From an uncultured bacterium (GTDB lineage Bacteria > Bacillota > Clostridia > Christensenellales > Borkfalkiaceae), in contig CAKXBD010000062.1 in assembly GCA_934871445.1 (NCBI GenBank), positions 1 through 11,329 of the forward strand: DNA of 11,329 nt, in the 5' to 3' direction. Shown here piece by piece: positions 1 through 6,540 of this stretch (positions are counted from its first letter, which is position 1; each line of letters begins with the position of its first letter). The notes under the pieces were generated by a model. The model saw only the letters and a program-made list of their open reading frames with translations, was not told the origin of the DNA and searched no databases. The position numbers and the translations under genes are program-made.

Positions 1-27
1 CTTTACTTGTATGCCACAAAGCCCGCG

Positions 28-63
28 ACACCGTTCACGAAAATGTATTTCGTTTTTAGGTGT
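28..63. repeat. two-tier inverted repeat downstream of tRNA-Ala
   Basis: Two nested dyads lie here. The outer arms ACACC (28-32) and GGTGT (59-63) enclose the inner arms ACGAAA (37-42) and TTTCGT (48-53), which have a 5-nt loop. On the plus strand the inner hairpin is followed by a short T run (54-57), which gives a weak terminator-like shape for any transcript arriving from the left. On the minus strand, downstream of the tRNA, no T run follows. It may be a tRNA 3' trailer structure or a weak convergent terminator. The function is inferred only. Confidence 0.35.
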
Positions 64-80
64 TCAAACTTTAACGACAC

Positions 81-156
81 TGGTGGAGCTAAGGGGAGTC
101 GAACCCCTGACCTTTTGAATGCCATTCAAACGCGCTACCAACTGCGCTATAACCCC
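81..156 (-). tRNA. tRNA-Ala (anticodon GGC)
   Basis: The minus strand folds into a standard 76-nt tRNA with CCA encoded in the DNA. The acceptor strands GGGGTTA and TAGCTCC pair with two G-U wobbles. The D arm is GCGC-AGTTGGTA-GCGC. The anticodon stem TTTGA/TCAAA encloses the loop ATGGCAT, giving anticodon GGC, which reads alanine GCC and GCU codons. The T arm AGGGG-TTCGACT-CCCCT carries the conserved TTCGA. The gene has its own promoter and follows the V-type ATPase operon in the same direction, but the two need not be cotranscribed. Confidence 0.97.
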
Positions 157-174
157 AACTAATTTAACGTAATT

Positions 175-203
175 ATTTTACAGGATTTTTCTTTCTTTGT
201 CAA
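175..203 (-). promoter_or_regulatory. sigma-A type promoter of tRNA-Ala
   Basis: On the minus strand a perfect -35 box TTGACA (203-198) is followed by a 17-nt spacer and a -10 box TAAAAT (180-175), which matches consensus at five of six positions. Transcription would start near 168, about a dozen bases before the mature tRNA 5' end. The AT-rich surroundings fit a strong stable-RNA promoter. Confidence 0.85.
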
Positions 204-248
204 GCAAAACTTTCTTGTTTTCGATAATAATTTAATCATATTTTTAGA

Positions 249-285
249 GCGTAACGAAACATTCGAAAGCAGAGTTTCGTTACGC
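249..285 (-). terminator. hairpin closing the V-type ATPase operon (no T tract)
   Basis: A perfect 12-bp inverted repeat pairs 249-260 (GCGTAACGAAAC) with 274-285 (GTTTCGTTACGC) around a 13-nt loop. The TAA stop codon of subunit D (282-280) lies inside the first-transcribed arm. On the minus strand the bases after the stem are TCTAAAAATATG, so there is no U run for classical intrinsic termination. It may instead protect the mRNA 3' end or work with Rho. On the plus strand a short T-rich stretch follows, so termination of opposing transcripts is also possible. Confidence 0.5.
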
Positions 286-900
286 CTTGCTTTTTACCTT
301 CATGAGTCGTACAACGGCCGCGCGTTCATTTTCGTCCAGCTTATCCTTGATATATTTAATCGTTTCTTCCAACTGCGGAATCATGACGTATTCCAAGGCG
401 TTGACGCGCCGTTTGTTGCGCTCTATTTCATCGGCGAGCATACGAACCGCCTTTTCGATCTTTGCCAAAAGCACCATTTTCGGAAGCAACGCGGAAACCA
501 TTCCGACTGAATAATCTGCCTCACTGGTAATTTCCGAATAGGCGTACGGTAATCCGTCCCCTCTCTTTTCTTTGATAAGCTCTACCCTGGGTACGTCTAT
601 ACCCATAATACTTTCCGTCGAGCAATCTAATTTAACCAAGAGAGACGGCATGGAGAATGCTGTTTCCGCACGATAGGCGGGAGTCACGGAACGCGCAATA
701 GAAAACTGCTTCAAGGTGAGGGCGAGTTCTTTTTCCACCTCTTCCCGAAGCCGTTTATTTTCTTTAATGATTTCCGTGAAGCGCCGCACCATCTCGTCCG
801 ACTTATCTTTCAGAAGTTTATGTCCCCGAACGGCGGTCGAAAGGCGCGCTTTGAGCTTTTTCAGCTCCATGCGGGTAGGATTTACGTTAAGCCTTGCCAT
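280..900 (-). CDS. atpD (ntpD): V/A-type ATPase subunit D (central rotor shaft)
   Basis: This 206-residue protein is the coiled-coil central stalk that turns inside the A3B3 head and couples ATP hydrolysis to the membrane ring. The N-terminus has the family start (ARLNVNPTRMELKKLKARL). Long charged N- and C-terminal helices (about residues 8-75 and 140-200) form the antiparallel coiled coil, with a small globular middle containing the family-type stretch around VELIKEKRG. Length is normal for the family. The ATG overlaps the end of subunit B by 14 nt, with a GAGG 9 nt upstream inside that gene, implying translational coupling. It is the last gene of the operon, and its stop codon lies in the terminal hairpin. 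Confidence 0.95.
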   Translation of the reverse strand: MARLNVNPTRMELKKLKARLSTAVRGHKLLKDKSDEMVRRFTEIIKENKRLREEVEKELALTLKQFSIARSVTPAYRAETAFSMPSLLVKLDCSTESIMGIDVPRVELIKEKRGDGLPYAYSEITSEADYSVGMVSALLPKMVLLAKIEKAVRMLADEIERNKRRVNALEYVMIPQLEETIKYIKDKLDENERAAVVRLMKVKSKA

Positions 901-2281
901 TTTCTCCGTCCTCTGCGGTCAGATATTTTTCAAGATATTCGCTGCGGATACGTTTGAGCTCTCCCCTCGGCAGAATTTTCAATAATTTCCACCCTAAATC
1001 GAGAGTCTCCTCAATTTTTCTATCCGTATCAAAGCCCTGATTAATATATTCCTTTTCAAACTCTTCCGCGAATTTTGCGTATAATTTATCTGTATCGGAA
1101 AGCGCCGCTTCTCCTAAAATAGCGGAAAGCTCTTTACATTCTTTTCCCCTCGCGTATGCAGCAAAGAGCTGATTCATCGTATCCGCATGATCCTCGCGAG
1201 TCTTACCGCGCCCGATTCCCTTGTCTTTAAGACGGGACAAAGAGGGCAACACATCTATGGGCGGATTAATGCCTTTTTTATAAAGGTCGCGCGAAAGAAT
1301 GATCTGTCCTTCGGTGATATATCCCGTAAGGTCGGGAATAGGATGCGTCTTATCGTCCTCCGGCATCGTCAGAATGGGAATCTGCGTAATCGAGCCCCCT
1401 TTTCCGCGAATCCGTCCCGCACGCTCGTATAAAGAAGCGAGATCGGTATAGAGATATCCGGGGTATCCCCGTCGTCCGGGTACTTCGCGGCGAGCCGCCG
1501 ACACTTCCCGAAGCGCCTCCGCATAGTTCGTGATATCTGTCATAATGACGAGAACATGCATACCGCAGTCAAACGCGAGATATTCTGCACAGGTGAGCGC
1601 CATACGCGGCGTAGCGATACGTTCTACCGCAGGGTCGTTAGCGAGATTGGTAAAGAGGACGGTACGTTCGATAGCGCCCGTCTTTTTGAAATCGTCCACA
1701 AAATACTGTGCTTCCTCAAAGGTAATACCGATTGCGGCAAATACGACGGCGAATTTACAATCTCCGCTTCTGACCTTGGCCTGTCGCGCGATCTGTGCGG
1801 CGAGCTCCGCATGCGGCAGACCGCTCATGGAAAATACGGGCAATTTCTGACCGCGCACGAGGGTATTGAGCCCGTCTATCGCCGAAATTCCCGTCTGAAT
1901 AAATTCGTTGGGATAATCCCGTGCCGCGGGGTTGATCGGTTCACCGTTGATGTCCAATTTCTTTTCGGGAATGACGGGCTCTCCGCCGTCGCGGGGATTT
2001 CCCATTCCGTCGAACACTCTTCCGAGCATATCCTGAGAGACGGCCAATTCCTGACTGTGTCCCAAAAAACGGGCCTTGGAGTCGGAAATTTTCAAGCCCT
2101 GCGAATTTTCAAAAAGCTGTACGACGGCCTTATCGCGATTAATTTCCAATACTTTTCCGCGGCGAATTTCGCCGTCCGCGCCCACAATATCCACCAATTC
2201 GTTATATTTGACGCCCTCCACGCCCTCCACCAGCATGAGCGGCCCAACCACTTCGCGGATCGTTTTATATTCCTTAAACAT
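887..2281 (-). CDS. atpB (ntpB): V/A-type ATPase subunit B (regulatory nucleotide subunit)
   Basis: This 464-residue subunit alternates with A in the A3B3 hexamer. It has an N-terminal beta-barrel (about 1-75), a RecA-like core (about 76-370) and a C-terminal helical domain. The P-loop position reads SGLPHAE (153-159), the degenerate non-catalytic form typical of B subunits. Arg350 in the motif LPSLSRLKDKG matches the arginine finger known from Enterococcus hirae NtpB. The stretches TDITNYAEALRE and RRGYPGYLYTDL are family signatures. ATG is preceded by GGAGG with 8-nt spacing inside the end of subunit A, and the two genes overlap by 8 nt (ATGTTTAA), which favours equal A and B synthesis. Confidence 0.97.
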   Translation of the reverse strand: MFKEYKTIREVVGPLMLVEGVEGVKYNELVDIVGADGEIRRGKVLEINRDKAVVQLFENSQGLKISDSKARFLGHSQELAVSQDMLGRVFDGMGNPRDGGEPVIPEKKLDINGEPINPAARDYPNEFIQTGISAIDGLNTLVRGQKLPVFSMSGLPHAELAAQIARQAKVRSGDCKFAVVFAAIGITFEEAQYFVDDFKKTGAIERTVLFTNLANDPAVERIATPRMALTCAEYLAFDCGMHVLVIMTDITNYAEALREVSAARREVPGRRGYPGYLYTDLASLYERAGRIRGKGGSITQIPILTMPEDDKTHPIPDLTGYITEGQIILSRDLYKKGINPPIDVLPSLSRLKDKGIGRGKTREDHADTMNQLFAAYARGKECKELSAILGEAALSDTDKLYAKFAEEFEKEYINQGFDTDRKIEETLDLGWKLLKILPRGELKRIRSEYLEKYLTAEDGENGKA

Positions 2282-4040
2282 CGTCGCCGCCTCCCTGTGC
2301 CAGCGCTTTTAACTGCGTATTCATCTCCTTGAATATCCCGTCGAATTCGGAAATATTTTCTTCGGAGATATATTTTGCCCGCCCGATTTTCTCCTTGCAG
2401 GAGCAGGCAAGAATATCGTCGAGATCGGCATAATTTGCAATCGCTTCCCCCGCAAGCCGATGAAATTCATAGATGAGCTTCAACATCAGAAATTGTTTTT
2501 GCATGGACGTATAAGTATCCACTTCATGGAATGCGTTCTGATGCAGATAATCCTCGCGGATAATTTTAGCGGTCTCCATAGTGAGTCTGTCTTTCGAGGA
2601 AAGCGCGTCCATACCGACGAGCCTCACAATTTCGTCGAGAGAAGCCTCCTCCTGCAAAATCGTCATTACAAATTGACGATAGTGGAAAAAATCTCTTCCC
2701 ACGTTTTCGTCGTACCATTCTCTCATTCTGTCCGCATAGAGTGAATAGCTCACCAGCCAGTCGATCGCGGGGAAATGCCGTTTATAGGCGAGGGAAGCGC
2801 TCAGTCCCCAGAATACCTTGACGATGCGCAGCGTAGCTTGCGAGACGGGTTCGCTCAGATCCCCGCCGGGCGGAGACACCGCCCCGATTGCACTGACCGA
2901 ACCGATTTTTTCGTTTGTTCCGAGAAGTTTGACGATTCCCGCGCGCTCGTAAAATTCTGCCAGACGGCTAGAAAGATAAGCGGGATACCCTTCGTCGCCG
3001 GGCATTTCTTCAAGCCGTCCGCTCATCTCGCGCAGAGCCTCCGCCCAACGGGAGGTAGAATCGGCCATAATGGCGACGTTATAGCCCATATCGCGGAAAT
3101 ATTCCGCGATCGTAATTCCCGTATAGATAGACGCTTCGCGCGCCGCCACAGGCATGTCGGAGGTATTGGCGATAAGAACGGTGCGTTTCATCAGCGGTTC
3201 TCCCGTTTTTGGGTCTTTGAGTTCGGGAAATTCATTGAGCACGTCCGTCATTTCGTTGCCGCGCTCTCCGCAGCCGACATAGACGATAATATCCGCGTCC
3301 GCCCATTTCGCCAGCTGATGCTGAACGACGGTCTTGCCGCTTCCGAAAGGCCCGGGTACCGCCGCCACGCCCCCCTTCGCGATCGGAAACAGCGTATCGA
3401 TAACGCGCTGTCCCGTCACCATAGGCTTGTTCGGAGACAATTTCTCGCGGTAAGGACGCCCCTTTCTGACCGGCCATTTCCGGAGCATGCAGAGGGGCAT
3501 ACTTCCCTTTTCCGTGTCGAGCACGGCCACAGTCTCTTCGATAGTGTAGTCTCCTTCTGCGACGGAAAGCACCTTTCCTTTCATTCCGTTCGGAACCATA
3601 ATGCGGTGTTCGACGATTTCCGTTTCCCAGACCACGCCCAAAACATCGCCTTCCGAAACAAGGTCTCCCGCTTTGACGCGGGGAATGAAATGCCACTTTT
3701 TATTGCGGTCGAGATTATTGACGGAAACGCCTCTCGAAATACGGTCGCCGTATTTGAAATAGAGTGCGGTCAAAGGGCGCTGTATGCCGTCGAAAATGCC
3801 CGTGATGAGTCCCGGCGCCAACTCCGCCGAAAGGGGTTCTCCCGTGGAATACACTTCTTCTCCCGGCCCCAGTCCCGACGTTTCCTCGTAGACCTGAATG
3901 GAAGCCTTGTCGCCGCGCAATTCTATGATTTCTCCGATAAGTCCCTTTTCGGATACACGGACCACATCGTACATTTTCGCGTCCGCCATGTTCTCCGCGA
4001 TAATCAGGGGGCCGGAAATTTTTACTGTCTTGCCTGCCAT
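2274..4040 (-). CDS. atpA (ntpA): V/A-type ATPase catalytic subunit A
   Basis: This 588-residue catalytic subunit hydrolyses or makes ATP at the A/B interfaces. An N-terminal barrel spans about 1-75. The bulge (non-homologous) domain typical of A subunits spans about 110-190 and includes WHFIP and EIVEHRIMVPNG. The nucleotide core has Walker A GPFGSGKT (230-237), the GER motif with the likely catalytic Glu259, and the Walker B region ending in MADSTSRWAEALRE (325-338). A helical C-terminal domain follows. Length is normal. A GAGG lies 8 nt before the ATG, and the gap from subunit F is 14 nt. The 3' end encodes the ribosome binding site and start of subunit B. Nothing suggests inactivation. 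Confidence 0.98.
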   Translation of the reverse strand: MAGKTVKISGPLIIAENMADAKMYDVVRVSEKGLIGEIIELRGDKASIQVYEETSGLGPGEEVYSTGEPLSAELAPGLITGIFDGIQRPLTALYFKYGDRISRGVSVNNLDRNKKWHFIPRVKAGDLVSEGDVLGVVWETEIVEHRIMVPNGMKGKVLSVAEGDYTIEETVAVLDTEKGSMPLCMLRKWPVRKGRPYREKLSPNKPMVTGQRVIDTLFPIAKGGVAAVPGPFGSGKTVVQHQLAKWADADIIVYVGCGERGNEMTDVLNEFPELKDPKTGEPLMKRTVLIANTSDMPVAAREASIYTGITIAEYFRDMGYNVAIMADSTSRWAEALREMSGRLEEMPGDEGYPAYLSSRLAEFYERAGIVKLLGTNEKIGSVSAIGAVSPPGGDLSEPVSQATLRIVKVFWGLSASLAYKRHFPAIDWLVSYSLYADRMREWYDENVGRDFFHYRQFVMTILQEEASLDEIVRLVGMDALSSKDRLTMETAKIIREDYLHQNAFHEVDTYTSMQKQFLMLKLIYEFHRLAGEAIANYADLDDILACSCKEKIGRAKYISEENISEFDGIFKEMNTQLKALAQGGGDDV

Positions 4041-4054
4041 GAATTTTTCCTCGC

Positions 4055-4375
4055 TTACTCTCTGTTGAACAAAATGTCCACGCCGAGCGCCCTTTCCATG
4101 GCGCTCTTCAATATTTCCATGCCGTAGCCCGAACTTCCCGAGGCCGATGGAATACTCAGAATTACGGGATACGGCTCCTCGTCAAAACGCTTCAAAAATT
4201 CGGACAACGGCCGCGCAAGCTCTTCGGTCAGAAAAATAATCTGATACTCTTTCGCTATTTTTCTCAATATTTCCCGCGCCTTTTTTTCGTTTTCGGCGGG
4301 GAACGCCGCAACGCCCGCCGCCTTGAACACCATAATGCTGTCGCCGTCACCGACAATCGCCATTTTTCCCGTCAT
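4055..4375 (-). CDS. atpF (ntpG in ntp nomenclature): V/A-type ATPase subunit F (central stalk)
   Basis: This small 106-residue protein has an alternating beta-alpha, Rossmann-like fold and binds subunit D in the rotor. The N-terminal stretch KMAIVGDGDSIMVFKAAGV is typical of the family, as are the ILRKIAKEYQIIFLTEELA helix-strand unit (about 37-55) and the middle PVILSIPS strand (about 70-77). A good ribosome binding site (AGGAG, about 5 nt spacing) precedes the ATG. It lies between C and A, matching the position of ntpG in Enterococcus hirae. The 63-nt gap to subunit C holds a T7 run but no convincing hairpin, so I do not call an internal terminator. Confidence 0.93.
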   Translation of the reverse strand: MTGKMAIVGDGDSIMVFKAAGVAAFPAENEKKAREILRKIAKEYQIIFLTEELARPLSEFLKRFDEEPYPVILSIPSASGSSGYGMEILKSAMERALGVDILFNRE

Positions 4376-4438
4376 ACCTTCTCCTTTTCTGCCGATACGC
4401 TTTCTTAAAAAAACGTCACTCGGCTGCGGTCCCGATTT

Positions 4439-5395
4439 TTATAGAAGTCTCAGCCGTCTTTTGATTTCCTGCTCTTTCATTCCCGCCAAAAGACAGACGA
4501 AAATAATTCTCACGTTTTCGATCTCCATGCGCCTGCGAAAAACGTAAAAGAGAAACGGTTGACTTTTTTCCAGCTCAAACCTCTTTTCAAAAAAGAATTC
4601 CGCTTCTCGGGAATCGCGCATTTTTTCCGCGGCGGTAAACGCCTGCCCCGCCTCTTTTGCTTCAAAACATGCTCTGCCGAATTCCGTATACGGCGTCTTT
4701 TCCAAAACTGCCCTTTCTCCGTCAAACAACTTTTTCAGCTGTTCGTCGTTCAGTTTTCCGCCCGAAACAAAGGCCTTTACGGCGTTTTCCTTGTCCGAAG
4801 AACGAAAGACGGTGAGGATATTCGACATATCCGCCTTGGCCGTCAGGAGTTTTTTCAATACTTTATTTTTCCCGCAATTTTCTTGAAGATGCGCAAACAA
4901 CGCTTTTTCAAATAACACGCCGACCGCCGCTCCCGAAGCGTCCTCGGCGGAGAGGAGTTCCTCGGCCTTTGTCAAAGCCTCGCCAAGATTCTTTCCGAGG
5001 CGGGAAAAATCCCGATTTTCCAAACATTTTACCAATTCCGCGACCGAAATCAGCCCTTCGGGAGCCAGCAGCTTTTCCGCATCTGTTTCCAAATATTTGG
5101 CTTTCAGGAGCGCTTTGGCGTTATGAAAATCGCGCGGAGAGAGCAAATAAACGGCCTCTGCCCGCGACGGAGCGTATTCGCGGATAAAATCGTCGAGCGC
5201 CCTTTCCTCTGCCGTGACGAGGGTTTCAAAATCGTATGCGGACTCCGCCGCCGCGCCGCTTCCGAAGCCGCTCTCGGAAAGGACTCGGAAAGCCTCTTGC
5301 GCACTGCCCTCGCAGAGCTTAAAAATTCTGTCTTTGAGGAGATATTTCTCCCGCGCGGCAATTACGCCGTTCGTATAAATGACGTCTATTCCCAT
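4439..5395 (-). CDS. atpC (ntpC): V/A-type ATPase subunit C (d-type socket subunit)
   Basis: This 318-residue, mostly helical protein sits on top of the c-ring and forms the socket for the D-F shaft. Three helical repeats of the C/AC39 family are expected. The best markers are the N-terminal YTNGVIAAREKYLL, the central LSPRDFHNAKALLKAKYL (about 85-102), and the C-terminal MEIENVRIIFVCLLAGMK with final IKRRLR, where family members usually carry an EhxNlRxI..k motif. The sequence is more diverged than A or B, as usual for this subunit. Spacing from E is 12 nt, with a G-rich ribosome binding site (GGGGGG) just upstream of the ATG. Confidence 0.9.
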   Translation of the reverse strand: MGIDVIYTNGVIAAREKYLLKDRIFKLCEGSAQEAFRVLSESGFGSGAAAESAYDFETLVTAEERALDDFIREYAPSRAEAVYLLSPRDFHNAKALLKAKYLETDAEKLLAPEGLISVAELVKCLENRDFSRLGKNLGEALTKAEELLSAEDASGAAVGVLFEKALFAHLQENCGKNKVLKKLLTAKADMSNILTVFRSSDKENAVKAFVSGGKLNDEQLKKLFDGERAVLEKTPYTEFGRACFEAKEAGQAFTAAEKMRDSREAEFFFEKRFELEKSQPFLFYVFRRRMEIENVRIIFVCLLAGMKEQEIKRRLRLL

Positions 5396-5407
5396 AGCCG
5401 CCCCCCG

Positions 5408-5983
5408 TCAATCCGCGCGGAAAATTTCCGCCGCGATTTCCGCCTGATGCGCGTCCCGATCCGCCGATAAAAGCGCTTCATAGGAAAGATCTTTATCGCT
5501 CGAAACGCCCCTTAAAATAAATCCGCCCCCGATGTCGGCCTTTTTGGCGGAAATTTTCAATTTTTTCTCTTCGATGACGGGCAATCTCGCCGCCGAGGGG
5601 ACGTAAGAATAATTCGCGGCAAAAAAAATTTCATCGCCCTCGTCCGCATAATTTTTCAGCAGCCGCTCGGTCAGAGCGAGACATTCCTCCTCGTTCAAAT
5701 CGACGAGTTTTTTCAGTGCCGAAGCGTAAATCGCGTCGATGACGCGACGCTTTTCGGAAAGCAGAATTTTGGCGGAATCCAACCGCGCGGCCGCGGCTTT
5801 CCGCTCAAAAATCCCCGATGTTTTTTCCCTGACCTCCGCTTCCGATTCGCGGCGGCCCTTTTCCGCACGGGCGGAAGCTGCCGCAATGACGGCCGCCGCC
5901 TTTTCTTCCGCGGTTTTGAGAATCTCTCCCGCCTCTTGTTCCGCGTCGGAAAGAATCCTTTCCACAATCGCTTCTTTACTCAT
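5408..5983 (-). CDS. atpE (ntpE): V/A-type ATPase subunit E (peripheral stalk)
   Basis: This 191-residue subunit pairs with the G/H subunit to form the peripheral stalk that stops the A3B3 head from rotating. Residues about 1-90 are a highly charged Ala/Glu/Arg/Lys helix (AEQEAGEILKTAEEKAAAVI and onward) typical of the stalk coiled coil. The C-terminal half (about 95-191) is the mixed alpha/beta head-binding domain, including DIGGGFILRG (about 150-159), a family hallmark. It starts 9 nt after K, with AAGGG as a modest ribosome binding site. Length is normal. Confidence 0.92.
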   Translation of the reverse strand: MSKEAIVERILSDAEQEAGEILKTAEEKAAAVIAAASARAEKGRRESEAEVREKTSGIFERKAAAARLDSAKILLSEKRRVIDAIYASALKKLVDLNEEECLALTERLLKNYADEGDEIFFAANYSYVPSAARLPVIEEKKLKISAKKADIGGGFILRGVSSDKDLSYEALLSADRDAHQAEIAAEIFRAD

Positions 5984-5992
5984 GGCGCGCCC

Positions 5993-6445
5993 TTAAATCT
6001 GTCCGACGAGCATAATGGAGATGATGAGTCCGAGAATAGCGTAAAACTCAATCATACCGGGATAGACGATAAGTTTTCCCGAAAGGGAATCCTGTTTCCC
6101 GACGGCATAGATACAGTTGACCGCCGACTTTCCCTGAAAGATACCGGAGACGAGGCCGGAAATCGCCATGGGCATTACGGCGCCGAAAATCGCCCAGCCC
6201 TGTGCGGTGACCATATCCATTCCCAGCTTGCCCGAAGCGATAATGCCGATAATAAAGCCGTAAATTCCCTGCGTTGCGGGCAGAAGCACGAGCACCATCA
6301 CTTTACCGAACTTTTTGGGATTTTCGCCCAAAACGCCGGCGGCGGCGCTGCCCGTCTTGAAAAGCCCCACGCAGGAGCCGATACCGCAAAGCAGCACGCA
6401 GAGCGCAATTCCCGCCATAGCGATGGCATAACCGGTTGTAAACAT
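5993..6445 (-). CDS. atpK (ntpK): V-type ATPase proteolipid subunit K (c-ring), Na+-type ligand set
   Basis: This 150-residue membrane protein has four transmembrane helices formed by a duplicated two-helix hairpin, the 16-kDa type c-subunit. ATG 6445 is preferred over the in-frame TTG at 6451, because GGAGG (6457-6453) lies 7 nt before the ATG but only 1 nt before the TTG. Compared with Enterococcus hirae NtpK, all Na+ ligands are present: Leu55, Thr58, Gln59 (LLPATQGIYGF), Gln104 (GIFQGK) and Glu133 (GMIEFYAILG), plus Tyr62, which corresponds to the supporting tyrosine. Known H+-type c-subunits lack this full set. A sodium-translocating ring is therefore inferred. Several copies per complex are needed, which may explain its own A-rich leader. 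Confidence 0.95.
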   Translation of the reverse strand: MFTTGYAIAMAGIALCVLLCGIGSCVGLFKTGSAAAGVLGENPKKFGKVMVLVLLPATQGIYGFIIGIIASGKLGMDMVTAQGWAIFGAVMPMAISGLVSGIFQGKSAVNCIYAVGKQDSLSGKLIVYPGMIEFYAILGLIISIMLVGQI

Positions 6446-6540
6446 AAACAATCCTCCGAAAATTTTCTATTTCTATCAATAATTTTTTATTGTTTTTTCT
6501 TCCGTTCAGCGGTTCTTTATCGATTTTTTACCGAGTCCGT
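6446..6540 (-). promoter_or_regulatory. A-rich leader before subunit K
   Basis: This is the longest gap inside the operon. Reading on the minus strand it is very A-rich (runs of A5-A6), has few G or C bases near the start codon, and ends in a consensus GGAGG. Such unstructured A/U-rich leaders enhance translation of c-subunit genes in other ATP synthase operons, notably E. coli atpE, so a translation-enhancer role is plausible. A 9-bp direct repeat CTGAACGGA occurs at 6544-6536 (overlapping the stop codon of I) and 6509-6501. No convincing promoter is visible. Confidence 0.45.

Noticed and set aside
3..80. 25-codon GTG frame on the minus strand just after tRNA-Ala (ends FVNGVAGFVAYK)
   Set aside because: A ribosome binding site would have to lie within the tRNA 3' end and none is present. 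The region is better described by its nested inverted repeats. The coding look could be chance.
1556..2332. 258-codon plus-strand frame
   Set aside because: Antisense shadow of subunit B, with no family signature or promoter.
2775..4127. Long open frame on the plus strand (about 450 codons)
   Set aside because: It is the exact antisense of subunit A and the end of subunit F. It has no ribosome binding site, gives a His/Arg/Phe-rich product without recognisable motifs, and the minus-strand gene is certain.
4376..4438. T7 run and GC-rich stretch between subunits C and F, possible internal terminator
   Set aside because: No stem of more than about 3-4 pairs ends at the T run, and F, A, B and D downstream must be coexpressed with the rest.
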